DNA from: Bacillota bacterium
Lineage (GTDB): Bacteria; Bacillota; Clostridia; Oscillospirales; Ruminococcaceae
Assembly (NCBI GenBank): GCA_023395435.1
Contig: JAEWZG010000102.1
Location: 1-25,734, forward strand
Length of the DNA stretch: 25,734 nucleotides
Reading direction: 5' to 3'
Below are positions 1-7,918 of the stretch, one piece after another (the stretch's first letter is position 1; each line of letters starts with the position of its first letter). Under the pieces are notes generated by a model. It was not told the origin of the DNA. It saw only the letters and a program-made list of their open reading frames with translations, and did not search any database. Position numbers and translations under genes: made by a program.

Positions 1-60
1 GCCACCTTTTTCAGCAGTTTTCTTAAGGTTTGCTTTGTTAATAGTCTTGATGTGCTTCAT
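1..60 (-). CDS. scfA: SCIFF ranthipeptide precursor, N-terminal part (cut by window edge)
   Basis: Only the first 20 codons are visible. They begin MKHIKTINKANLKKTAEKGG, the leader pattern I recognise from SCIFF (six cysteines in forty-five residues), a ribosomally made precursor whose cysteines are cross-linked to other residues by a partner radical SAM maturase. The start ATG at 60 is preceded by a strong GGAGGGG site about 5 nt away. The cysteine-rich core and the maturase gene would lie to the left of the window. Context supports the call: in Clostridia the SCIFF gene commonly sits near yajC and a TIGR04086 membrane protein, and both precede it here on the same strand. Seen: the 20 residues, the RBS, the neighbours. 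Inferred: the missing core. Confidence 0.85.
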   Translation of the reverse strand, partial: MKHIKTINKANLKKTAEKGG

Positions 61-112
61 AATACCCCTCCAAGAAAAATTATTATTCAATTTTACCACA
101 GAATGTGCAAAA

Positions 113-517
113 TTAATATCTTTTGCCTTTTGAATTCACACCAAAAACTCCACCGATTGCCGCACAAATCAACGTCATGATAAGCTTTGACAAAAAGCTG
201 AATGTAATAGAGTTCTTAGCGAAAATTACTCCTGCAAAGAAAATAATACAATAAATAAAAATGCCTGTAAGTATTCCAATTATCATTCCATTCTGTCTTT
301 TTCTTTTTGCCGCTATATATCCACCGACATAAGAACCAACACACAATGCCAGACTTGACATTACTGAAACCATTGGCTCTGGTGCATCAAACTTTGTCAT
401 AAAAAGTGAAAATATAAGCAAACAGATAAGAATAACAACTATACCAACAAACGAAGAACTCGCTGTACAATATAGACGGGATGACTTAAAGGAATTTATC
501 GTTGATCTTCTTTGCAT
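113..517 (-). CDS. TIGR04086-type integral membrane protein
   Basis: A 134-residue, very hydrophobic protein with four likely membrane segments (about residues 22-40, 50-69, 77-99 and 109-127) and short charged loops (KRKRQNG near 71-77). Size, four-helix layout, glycine-rich helices (GSYVGGYIAA) and position next to a SCIFF precursor match the TIGR04086 membrane family, whose function is unknown. The start ATG at 517 follows a GGAGGGG site about 6 nt upstream. It lies between yajC and the SCIFF precursor with gaps of roughly 50-60 bp and is probably co-transcribed with them. No catalytic motif is visible. A role in handling or exporting the SCIFF product is only a guess from the repeated gene neighbourhood. 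Confidence 0.75.
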   Translation of the reverse strand: MQRRSTINSFKSSRLYCTASSSFVGIVVILICLLIFSLFMTKFDAPEPMVSVMSSLALCVGSYVGGYIAAKRKRQNGMIIGILTGIFIYCIIFFAGVIFAKNSITFSFLSKLIMTLICAAIGGVFGVNSKGKRY

Positions 518-575
518 TTTTACCCCTCCAAAAATTTATATTAATAAATTTTATTCAGGATAAGCGTTTAATATA

Positions 576-935
576 CTATTTAACGCTAGTATCGTGGATT
601 GTTTCCACTGAATATATAGCCCATTTTTTAACGCGAATCTTACTTCTGTCCCCACCTGTTTCAATAACAACAGTTGAATTGTTCTTATTATCAGGGTCTT
701 CTTTTATTGAAAATACTATACCAACAATACCACCAGCAGTAACAACTTCGTCACCAACCTGGATACTATTTCTTAATTCAGCCTCTTTTTTTTCTTTCTT
801 CTTCTGTGGCCTTATAATAATAAAATACATAACAACAATAAGAAGAATAAAAGGAACTGCAAGAGAAAGCAAAGATCCAGTATTACCTGATGTTCCGCCG
901 CCACTTTGCATTGGGGTAAGGAAAAAATCTAACAT
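576..935 (-). CDS. yajC: Preprotein translocase subunit YajC
   Basis: A 119-residue protein with a short N-terminal tail, one membrane helix (about residues 22-41) and the hallmark IIRPQKKKEKK stretch directly after it, followed by the conserved soluble part (VGDEVVTAGGIVG). This is the standard YajC layout and length. YajC is an accessory subunit that associates with SecDF and the SecYEG protein-export channel. The start ATG at 935 has a GGAGGTATACA leader, with an ideal Shine-Dalgarno. It is the first gene after the promoter at 978-1005 and is followed by the TIGR04086 protein and the SCIFF precursor. secD/secF are not in view and may lie beyond the left edge. Confidence 0.95.
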   Translation of the reverse strand: MLDFFLTPMQSGGGTSGNTGSLLSLAVPFILLIVVMYFIIIRPQKKKEKKEAELRNSIQVGDEVVTAGGIVGIVFSIKEDPDNKNNSTVVIETGGDRSKIRVKKWAIYSVETIHDTSVK

Positions 936-977
936 TGTATACCTCCGAAAATTATTTACATTAATACTAATTATATT

Positions 978-1005
978 ATTATAACATTTTTTTATAATAT
1001 TTCAA
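978..1005 (-). promoter_or_regulatory. Sigma-A type promoter of the yajC-SCIFF operon
   Basis: On the minus strand a -35 TTGAAA (1000-1005) and a perfect -10 TATAAT (978-983) are separated by 16 bp. Transcription would start near 971, giving a leader of about 35 nt before yajC. No other candidate of similar quality was seen between yajC and the SCIFF precursor, so it probably drives all three genes. Confidence 0.7.
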
Positions 1006-1038
1006 TAGTATTCATAAATAATTTGCTTTTTATTACTG

Positions 1039-2427
1039 CTAATTCTTTGAAGAAATATACTCGTCGATAGATTTTGCGGCAGTTTTACCAGCACCCATTG
1101 CAAGAATTACTGTTGCAGCGCCTGTAACAGTATCACCGCCAGCATAAACACCCTCTTTTGTTGTGAGCATATCTTCATCAACAATAAGACAACCACGCTT
1201 GTTTGCGTCAAGTCCTGTTGTTGTAGTTCTGATCAGTGGGTTTGGCGATGTACCAATTGACATAATAACTGTATCTACATCTAGTGTATAGTTTGAACCT
1301 TCAACTACTACTGGTGAACGACGACCGCTTGCATCTGGCTCGCCAAGTTCCATCTTAACGCATTCAAGTCCTGAAACCTTACCCTTGCCATCTCCAACAA
1401 CTTTTACAGGATTATTAAGGAAAAGGAATTCAATTCCTTCTTCTTTTGCATGATGAACTTCTTCGAGTCTTGCAGGCATTTCTTCCTCTGAACGTCTATA
1501 AACTATGTAAACGTGCTCAGCTCCAAGTCTCATAGCACTTCTTGCAGCATCCATTGCAACATTTCCGCCTCCAACAACAGCGACAGATTTTGACTTCATG
1601 ATTGGTGTATCATAACCTTCAACATATGCCTTCATAAGATTAATTCTTGTGAGATATTCATTGGCAGAATATACACCCACAAGTGCTTCACCCTCAATAC
1701 CCATAAAACGTGGGAGTCCAGCGCCTGAGCCAACAAATACAGCTTCGTATCCCATATCAAAAAGCTCATCAATTGATAATACCTTACCAATAACCATGTT
1801 CGTCATTATGTTAACACCCAAAGCTTTAAGTGAATCAATTTCGCTCTGAACAATAGCCTTTGGAAGTCTGAATTCTGGGATACCATACATAAGAACTCCG
1901 CCAGCAGTATGGAAAGCTTCAAAAATAGTTACTTCATAGCCAAGCTGCGCAAGGTCACTTGCACATGTAAGGCTTGCAGGTCCAGCACCAACTATTGCAA
2001 CCTTATGTCCATTAAGCTCAGGTTTTACAACCTCTTTCTCAGGTTGTGACATTACGAAATCAGCAACAAATCTTTCAAGACGACCAATTGCTACTGGTTC
2101 GCCTTTTATTCCTCTGACACACTTTGCTTCACACTGTGATTCTTGTGGACAAACGCGTCCACATACAGCAGGAAGAAAGTTTGTTGATTTTATTATTTTA
2201 TATGCTTTCTCAAAATCCCCTTTTGCGACTTGCTCAATAAATTCAGGGATTCTTACATTAACAGGGCATCCGCTAACACAAGGCTTGTGCTTACAGTTAA
2301 GGCATCTCTGTGCCTCTTCAATAGCCATTTCCTTTGTGTATCCTAAAGAAACTTCTTTAAAGTTCCTTGCACGTACTTTTGGATCCTGTTCAGGCATTTT
2401 AACCTTTTCAAGTGACATATTAGGCAT
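1039..2427 (-). CDS. nfnB: NfnB-type NADPH oxidoreductase (GltD/GltA-like flavoprotein, large subunit)
   Basis: A 462-residue iron-sulfur flavoprotein. The N-terminal ferredoxin-like part carries two cysteine clusters (CLNCKHKPCVSGCP and CGRVCPQESQCEAKC) for [4Fe-4S] centres. It is followed by an FAD Rossmann motif (VGAGPASLTCASDLAQLG), an NADPH Rossmann motif (VGGGNVAMDAARSAMRLG) and the C-terminal FAD motif AGGDTVTGAATVILAMGAG. This is the glutamate-synthase small-subunit fold. With the adjacent NfnA it would form NADH-dependent reduced ferredoxin:NADP+ oxidoreductase, which couples ferredoxin and NADH oxidation to NADPH formation. The frame stays open to 2457, but I chose ATG 2427 because AGGAGG lies 9 nt before it and family members begin near the MSLEKV segment. 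It overlaps nfnA by 8 bp. Databases often label such proteins NADPH-dependent glutamate synthase; without a large GltB partner here, NfnB is the better reading. Confidence 0.87.
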   Translation of the reverse strand: MPNMSLEKVKMPEQDPKVRARNFKEVSLGYTKEMAIEEAQRCLNCKHKPCVSGCPVNVRIPEFIEQVAKGDFEKAYKIIKSTNFLPAVCGRVCPQESQCEAKCVRGIKGEPVAIGRLERFVADFVMSQPEKEVVKPELNGHKVAIVGAGPASLTCASDLAQLGYEVTIFEAFHTAGGVLMYGIPEFRLPKAIVQSEIDSLKALGVNIMTNMVIGKVLSIDELFDMGYEAVFVGSGAGLPRFMGIEGEALVGVYSANEYLTRINLMKAYVEGYDTPIMKSKSVAVVGGGNVAMDAARSAMRLGAEHVYIVYRRSEEEMPARLEEVHHAKEEGIEFLFLNNPVKVVGDGKGKVSGLECVKMELGEPDASGRRSPVVVEGSNYTLDVDTVIMSIGTSPNPLIRTTTTGLDANKRGCLIVDEDMLTTKEGVYAGGDTVTGAATVILAMGAGKTAAKSIDEYISSKN

Positions 2428-3259
2428 CTCTTTGTCCTCCTGTAAGTCTGCATACATGATTAGCTTCGTGTTCTCTGTACGAACTGTTACGGTTCATTAA
2501 CTCATCAAAGTCAACAAGATGTCCGTCAAAGTCTGGTCCATCAACACATGCATACTTAATTTTGCCATCAACAGTAACGCGACAGCCACCACACATACCT
2601 GTTCCATCAACCATAATAGGATTTAATGATACAATTGTTTTTATTCCGGACGGCTTTGTAACATCACAAACAAACTTCATCATAGGAACAGGTCCGATAG
2701 CCACTACTGCATCATAATTTGTACCTTTATCTATCAAGTCTTTCAATACGTTTGTAACAAAGCCTTTTTCTCCGTAACTTCCGTCATCGGTTGTTATATA
2801 AAGATTAGTTGAAACCGCTTTCATTTCATCTTCAAGAATAACAATATCCTTGCTTCTGAAGCCGGCAATAAGGTCAACCTCAACACCCATACTATGAAGC
2901 ATCTTAGCCTGTGGATAAGCAATAGCACAACCGACTCCACCACCGACAACGGCAACTTTTTTTACACCTTCTTCAAAATGTGTTGCAACACCTAATGGTC
3001 CGACAAAATCAAGAATTTCATCACCGATATTTTTCTGTGCCAGCTGACTTGTAGAACGACCAATTGCCTGATAAATTATTGTTACTGTACCCTTTTCTCT
3101 ATCATAATCCGCAATGGTTAAAGGAATTCTCTCACCCTTCTCATCAATTCTGAAAATGATAAACTGCCCAGCCTGAGCTTTCTTAGCAACAAACGGAGCT
3201 TCAATTTCCATTAAAACTACCTGTTCATTAAGCTTTCTTTTATTTACTATTTTGAACAT
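2420..3259 (-). CDS. nfnA: NfnA-type FAD/NAD-binding ferredoxin reductase subunit
   Basis: A 279-residue protein of the sulfide/dihydroorotate dehydrogenase-like FAD/NAD-binding family. It has an N-terminal FAD-binding barrel (IPLTIADYD near residues 46-54), an NAD-binding segment with VGGGVGCAIAYPQAKML, and a C-terminal [2Fe-2S] region containing GTGMCGGCRVTV and YACVDGPDFDGHLVDF. The pairing with an NfnB-like protein in an overlapping two-gene operon is the signature of NfnAB, a cytoplasmic flavin-based electron-bifurcating transhydrogenase found in anaerobes. ATG 3259 follows a GGGGGTG Shine-Dalgarno. It is first in the operon, directly behind the promoter at 3289-3317. The same family includes PyrK-like electron-transfer subunits, but no pyrD is adjacent. 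Confidence 0.87.
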   Translation of the reverse strand: MFKIVNKRKLNEQVVLMEIEAPFVAKKAQAGQFIIFRIDEKGERIPLTIADYDREKGTVTIIYQAIGRSTSQLAQKNIGDEILDFVGPLGVATHFEEGVKKVAVVGGGVGCAIAYPQAKMLHSMGVEVDLIAGFRSKDIVILEDEMKAVSTNLYITTDDGSYGEKGFVTNVLKDLIDKGTNYDAVVAIGPVPMMKFVCDVTKPSGIKTIVSLNPIMVDGTGMCGGCRVTVDGKIKYACVDGPDFDGHLVDFDELMNRNSSYREHEANHVCRLTGGQRDA

Positions 3260-3288
3260 TAATACACCCCCATAACATTCTAAATATA

Positions 3289-3317
3289 ATTATAATATAA
3301 AACAAAAAATATATCAA
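3289..3317 (-). promoter_or_regulatory. Sigma-A type promoter of nfnAB
   Basis: Minus-strand -35 TTGATA (3312-3317) and perfect -10 TATAAT (3289-3294) with the optimal 17-bp spacer. The expected start is near 3282, about 23 nt before the nfnA start codon. It lies immediately downstream of the terminator of the preceding envelope operon, so nfnAB appears to be an independent unit. Confidence 0.75.
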
Positions 3318-3320
3318 CAC

Positions 3321-3354
3321 AAAAATAAAGTCCATGTATTTTTAACATGGACTT
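3321..3354 (-). terminator. Intrinsic terminator of the amidase operon
   Basis: A 9-bp perfect stem (3329-3337 with 3346-3354) and an 8-nt loop, followed on the minus strand by TTATTTTT. It begins just past the stop codon of the amidase gene. Confidence 0.85.
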
Positions 3355-3361
3355 TTAAATA

Positions 3362-6286
3362 TTAATTGTTTGCAAGATACTGAGATATACTTTTTACTAT
3401 TGAATCTGCTATTCCATCCTGATAATTTGCATTAGCTAGTTTCATAGCTTCATCATGATTAGAAACAAATCCAAGTTCTACTAGTGAAGACGGGAATTCC
3501 TGCTGCGTAGTAACTAAAAATTCATTATACTTGTTTCCCCTGTTTGGATTTCTTAAATATCCCGAAATATTATTTGAAAGATATTTTGCAAGTGGTTGTG
3601 AGTATGGATAGAAATAAAATGCCTCTGTTCCTCTTGCATCCGCACTGGCTGAATTACAATGTATAGATATAAATATGTCTGGTTTGTATTGACGTACAAC
3701 GTCAGGCCTGCTATATGTCGGATAAGTAGTACTTTCAGTTTTAAGCCTTATTACTGTTGCACCTTGAGCAGTTAATTTACTTTCAACAAGCTTTGCAACT
3801 TTTTCATTTATATCACGTTCAGTAACATAGCCAACTGCTCCAGGGTCCCAGCCTTTTTCTGTATAGCCGTGCCCTGGGTCTAATGCTATTATAGCACCAT
3901 TCAATGAAGAAGGATGTCCATTGATTCTTAATGTTAATGTTCCATCAGCTGAATAACTTGGTGCTACTCCTGAGTAGCCACCAGTTTTCTTTAAATGTAA
4001 TGTAAGAACTGTCTGTGGCTTACCAGCAGAAGATGTTGCAGTACTCCATGAAGCTGATGAGAAAAGAGAATTAGAAGGCAGACTTACATTGTTAGTGTGA
4101 CCTACAACATAATCAAAAGTAATTTTTATTGTTGTTGCACTATAATTCTGAATATAAAAATTACCATATGTACTTGTATAATAATTACAAGGATTCGATG
4201 AAACTTCTATTGGCGAATTTTTATTAAGCTTAAATTTCATGATAGTGTCATAATTCTGGACAGAAGAATTTATAAAAGTTACTTTATTCTCTCCAAAAGT
4301 ATTACCATCCATAAGTGTTGCATCACTTGCGAGAACTCTTCGTCCTGATTGAGTAATATAATATGTTTTACCATTATATTGAGCCGTTCTTAAATAATAA
4401 TCATATGTATTTGCAGGTAGGCGTGTCCTCGGAATCGGATAATCATAAGTTGACGTGTCATAGAAAACCTTAGCTCCAACAGTAGAATTGATTCTTATAA
4501 GTTTTCCTGATTTAACACTTTCAGGAAGCTTGTTTAATGTTACATTAGCTCCAGTTAACTGTTCATAATTTGCACCTTTATAATTAGCATTAAAAACTAT
4601 ATTTCCAAGTTTCTTCTCAGAATTTCCTGAAGCAGGAGCAGTGAACTTTCCTGTAAACAAAGCATAGCTTGAGTTAGGGTCTCCCCCTTCCCATGCACCG
4701 TCCGTCTGAGCAAGAGTGATAGTCTTGCCATTAAATTTTGCTGTTACTGTTGAGCCTTTATATGCTACCGCAGAAACATCAATAGTCATCTTCCCATCAA
4801 CTCTCATACTACCCTTTGGATTAATTGACTGAAAGACTTTTATTTTTCTTGTGATTTTATATGTAACAACCTTACCTTTGTTTTCAATTCTGAAAATATT
4901 AAGTCCGACATTTAAATCCTTTGGTATATAAAAATATCCCGCTTCGTTAAGCTTCACAGGACTTCCATTAAAGGTAACATCAAAGTTTTTATCAAATGTG
5001 CCCTGGAAAATAACCTGTGGCTCATACGTAGTGAATGTTGTCTGCCTTGGAGAGTTCATTTTAAGTTCATTTAACAGCGCATTCTTATCAAGCGTTTTTG
5101 CATAGAATTTCTTTAGTACATTAGTAGAAGATTTTTTTGAAACCAATGCGCTATAAGAACTCATAGCACTTCCTGAATATTTTGATACCTTTTCAATTGA
5201 TGTTAATTGCTTGACTACCTGATCGTCTAGCGACCAGCCAGTTGCAGTTGTACCAATTTTGTCATTGCTATGAGCAACATACATAGGGATATCACAGGCT
5301 GTTGCTTTCTGTGACCACCAGTTTACAACAGTCTGGAAAGGCAAATTTTTATCCGTCAAAGAGCCTTTTGTGTCAAGATAAATAAAATCTGCGTATTTTT
5401 TATTCAGATAACTAACTGTATCGGCATACCCGTCTGTAAAAGCCTGGAACGTATCTTTTGTAGCACTTCCGTCTTTATTCGAAGAAGAATTAGCCCACAT
5501 ATTTGATATGTTAATACCTACAGGTATTGTATTATCTGATTTATGAATTGATTTGCTTACTAGACTGAAAACATAAGCACCATTTTCAAGAAGCCAGTTG
5601 TCAAAGCCTATTCCAGAACCATTGTTCTTATAGTAATTAAAGTTACTAACACTCTTTGAACCATAGTATCCTTCAAGAATTATGCCATCAGCAAGATAAT
5701 CCCTCGAAAATTTATGTGCTATATGCGTAAGATAATCAATCTTATCTTGTAGTTCCAATGCTGTATATTCATTTAAAATAAAATTGATGTCAAAGTTCAT
5801 ATAAACATAAAAATAATTCTTTTTTGCTGCATCTATTAACATTTTAATAGCCTGTTCTTCAACATTTGAGTCAGGGTTAGCTGTATAATATGCTTTCTTG
5901 TTATAATCTGTATCAATAATGATTGAATTCATTCCCACTTCTGTCATTGTAGATATAATTGCATTAACTTCCTTCTGAGTAATGTCAGAAGACTGTGTAG
6001 CATTTTTAAAGAAATCCTTACCTGGTGTTACTCTTGCTCCACGCATCTGATCCGGAAAAGAGAAATTCGGAACAAATACTTCATCATCCTTATCTCTGTC
6101 ATCTATTTTATCAGACGAATTAGAATCGCTGTCTTTTGAAGAATTATCATCTTTAGTTTGCGATGAACTATCATTATTTGTTGCATGAGATGATATATTC
6201 CCAGTTAATACTTGAAACTGTGGGATATAAGAAACAAACATCAATAATGAAATTATAATTCCTAAAAACTTTAACGATTTTCTCAT
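3362..6286 (-). CDS. Secreted N-acetylmuramoyl-L-alanine amidase with N-terminal GHL10-like barrel
   Basis: A 974-residue exported protein, far longer than a plain Amidase_3 enzyme (about 180-250 residues). Order: signal peptide (1-35); Ser/Asp/Lys-rich linker (about 36-75); a putative glycoside-hydrolase-like barrel (about 80-410); a long beta-rich, Ig-like middle (about 430-790); and Amidase_3 (799-974). The amidase has the full zinc site: H806 in DPGHG, E823 in YVTERD, H876 in SIHCNS, and catalytic E937 in LVELGFVSN, so it should cleave the lactyl-peptide bond of peptidoglycan. The barrel is divergent, but LADGIILEGYYG lines up with VDGIHIDDYFYP of the neighbouring GHL10 lipoprotein. ATG 6286 follows AAAGGAGT. 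It is second in a two-gene operon, 21 bp after the lipoprotein gene. The amidase call is firm; the barrel substrate is unknown. Confidence 0.88.
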   Translation of the reverse strand: MRKSLKFLGIIISLLMFVSYIPQFQVLTGNISSHATNNDSSSQTKDDNSSKDSDSNSSDKIDDRDKDDEVFVPNFSFPDQMRGARVTPGKDFFKNATQSSDITQKEVNAIISTMTEVGMNSIIIDTDYNKKAYYTANPDSNVEEQAIKMLIDAAKKNYFYVYMNFDINFILNEYTALELQDKIDYLTHIAHKFSRDYLADGIILEGYYGSKSVSNFNYYKNNGSGIGFDNWLLENGAYVFSLVSKSIHKSDNTIPVGINISNMWANSSSNKDGSATKDTFQAFTDGYADTVSYLNKKYADFIYLDTKGSLTDKNLPFQTVVNWWSQKATACDIPMYVAHSNDKIGTTATGWSLDDQVVKQLTSIEKVSKYSGSAMSSYSALVSKKSSTNVLKKFYAKTLDKNALLNELKMNSPRQTTFTTYEPQVIFQGTFDKNFDVTFNGSPVKLNEAGYFYIPKDLNVGLNIFRIENKGKVVTYKITRKIKVFQSINPKGSMRVDGKMTIDVSAVAYKGSTVTAKFNGKTITLAQTDGAWEGGDPNSSYALFTGKFTAPASGNSEKKLGNIVFNANYKGANYEQLTGANVTLNKLPESVKSGKLIRINSTVGAKVFYDTSTYDYPIPRTRLPANTYDYYLRTAQYNGKTYYITQSGRRVLASDATLMDGNTFGENKVTFINSSVQNYDTIMKFKLNKNSPIEVSSNPCNYYTSTYGNFYIQNYSATTIKITFDYVVGHTNNVSLPSNSLFSSASWSTATSSAGKPQTVLTLHLKKTGGYSGVAPSYSADGTLTLRINGHPSSLNGAIIALDPGHGYTEKGWDPGAVGYVTERDINEKVAKLVESKLTAQGATVIRLKTESTTYPTYSRPDVVRQYKPDIFISIHCNSASADARGTEAFYFYPYSQPLAKYLSNNISGYLRNPNRGNKYNEFLVTTQQEFPSSLVELGFVSNHDEAMKLANANYQDGIADSIVKSISQYLANN

Positions 6287-6307
6287 TTTTACTCCTTTTA
6301 ACGTCTA

Positions 6308-7741
6308 TTATTTTAAAGCTTGTTTAATGTTATTCATATCCTGCTGTACTCCTGGAGGAATTGAACCGCCGCTGATATGATCATATCTATAGAAAGCAAC
6401 TCCACCATAGTCTGATATTGTTTTTGAATAATTTATCTCTTTGCTCATTATGTATGGATCAGTATAAAAATCATATTCATTTGTTCCAACTTTATAAGGT
6501 GCTAGCCCTATAACTAGTTTTATATTGCTGTTTTTAACAATACCTCTCCATTCAGCACATTTACTTTTAAAGCCAGCCGTTGGATGGTTAAAGCTCCAAT
6601 ATAACTGTGGTACAACATAATCAAGATAACCACTAGTTGAACACCACTTTGATACATTTGCATAAAGCGAATTATAATTATTTGAATTATTACCTTGCGG
6701 GCTAATTCCAAAAGGTATTTTTGAATTAATATTCTTTATAGTGCTGTACATACTTGAAACCATTTTATCAGTATTTGATCTGCGCCATTCAGCAAGGCTC
6801 ATTCCACTTCCATATTGACTATAAGCAGAAGCATCAAAGCTTGAAGCTGCTCCTGAAGGATAGAAATAATCATCTATATGTATGCCATCAACATTATATC
6901 TACTGACAATTTCTGCTATACCATTGCTGATAAGCTGTCTTACTTCAGAATAAGCAGGATTAAAGTAATAATTCCCACCATAGTTTACTATGTATTTACC
7001 ATTTTTCGATGGATCATTATACCATTTCTTCATAACAGCAGTATCTGGCATACTTGCCATCGCTGAAGCCGTCGGACCTCTCATAGGATTTATCCACGCA
7101 TGAATGGAAAGTCCATACTTATGAGCCTCATCAACCATTACCTCTAGTTGATCGAAAGATGATGATGATTTATAGCTTTTTGCAAAATAACTTGAATCGT
7201 AATATGCATCAGCATGCGAACGCACATGTACATAAACTGTATTACAGCCTGTTGCCTTTATTTTTGAATATGCAGAAGAAATTATATTTCTGTATTGAGC
7301 TTCAGTTTTCCCTGACGAAACAATTATATTTTCTATGTAAGTTATCCAGACGCCTTTCTGAATACTGTAATTAATTGGATTATACCTTGAGGAACTCACA
7401 GGAGGGGTGGTAACAGTTGTTCCACCTGTTGTTGTACCTGGTTTAGTTGTTGTTCCTGGTTTTGTTGTAGTTTCAGATTTTGTAGTTTTAGATGGTTTAT
7501 TTATAGTCGAATTTGAGGTATTTGAATTTGTCGTCGTTTTTGAAGTATCGGTTTTTGAACTCGACGATGTATCCGATGTCGTAACAGTCGGATCAGGAGG
7601 TGGGGATTCAGATTGAATAGTATTACTGGTCTCCAATGGATCTCCAATACTGTAATCGATATTTGACTTCTCAACCTTCGAACACGCTGAAAACACTGAA
7701 ACAGCAAATATTAATATCAACAATACTGTGACTTTTTTCAT
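6308..7741 (-). CDS. Family 10 glycosyl-hydrolase-like (GHL10/DUF187) lipoprotein
   Basis: A 477-residue protein. A lipoprotein signal peptide ends at FSAC (Cys20); Phe at the lipobox -3 position is slightly unusual. It is followed by a Ser/Thr/Pro linker (about 26-118) with KPGTTTKPGTTT-like repeats, then a GHL10/DUF187 domain (about 125-470) beginning GVWITYIENII and containing LSIHAWINPMRG and YNVDGIHIDDYFYP. YngK-type members of this family are thought to act on envelope glycans, but the substrate is not established. The frame stays open to 7807; I start at ATG 7741 because it has an AGAGG site and begins a proper signal peptide, and because the longer start would overlap the promoter at 7776-7804. 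First gene of the operon with the amidase. Confidence 0.85.
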   Translation of the reverse strand: MKKVTVLLILIFAVSVFSACSKVEKSNIDYSIGDPLETSNTIQSESPPPDPTVTTSDTSSSSKTDTSKTTTNSNTSNSTINKPSKTTKSETTTKPGTTTKPGTTTGGTTVTTPPVSSSRYNPINYSIQKGVWITYIENIIVSSGKTEAQYRNIISSAYSKIKATGCNTVYVHVRSHADAYYDSSYFAKSYKSSSSFDQLEVMVDEAHKYGLSIHAWINPMRGPTASAMASMPDTAVMKKWYNDPSKNGKYIVNYGGNYYFNPAYSEVRQLISNGIAEIVSRYNVDGIHIDDYFYPSGAASSFDASAYSQYGSGMSLAEWRRSNTDKMVSSMYSTIKNINSKIPFGISPQGNNSNNYNSLYANVSKWCSTSGYLDYVVPQLYWSFNHPTAGFKSKCAEWRGIVKNSNIKLVIGLAPYKVGTNEYDFYTDPYIMSKEINYSKTISDYGGVAFYRYDHISGGSIPPGVQQDMNNIKQALK

Positions 7742-7775
7742 ATATAACCTCTTTTCGCATTCACTGCTTTTGTTC

Positions 7776-7804
7776 ATTTTAACACTTTTTACAACAAAAT
7801 ACAA
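7776..7804 (-). promoter_or_regulatory. Candidate promoter of the GHL10/amidase operon
   Basis: Minus-strand -35 TTGTAT (7799-7804), a 17-bp spacer and -10 TAAAAT (7776-7781) preceded by TG. The -35 is weak (4 of 6), the -10 good (5 of 6). The expected start is about 30 nt upstream of the chosen lipoprotein start. Confidence 0.45.
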
Positions 7805-7881
7805 CATAAAGCATATAATTTAATTTAAATAATTATTGGTAATTAATATTCATTTTCTTAAACAAATATTATAGTTTGTCC

Positions 7882-7913
7882 AAAAAATAAGGTCTTTACT
7901 TTGTAAAGACCTT
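7882..7913 (-). terminator. Intrinsic terminator of sigG
   Basis: A 10-bp stem (7889-7898 with 7904-7913) and small loop, followed on the minus strand by TTATTTTTT. It starts a few bases after the sigG stop codon. Confidence 0.85.
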
Positions 7914-7918
7914 GGCTT

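Noticed and set aside
502..984. 160-codon plus-strand frame opposite yajC
   Set aside because: Antisense to a clear YajC gene, crosses the yajC promoter, and has no family resemblance.
7405..7480. Thr/Pro/Gly repeat in the lipoprotein as a sign of frameshift or a mobile repeat
   Set aside because: The frame stays open and the repeats encode a normal wall-spanning linker, common in exported proteins.
7407..7616. Plus-strand open frame of Val-rich protein
   Set aside because: It is the mirror image of the Thr/Ser/Pro linker repeats of the GHL10 lipoprotein on the other strand, with no RBS or family match.
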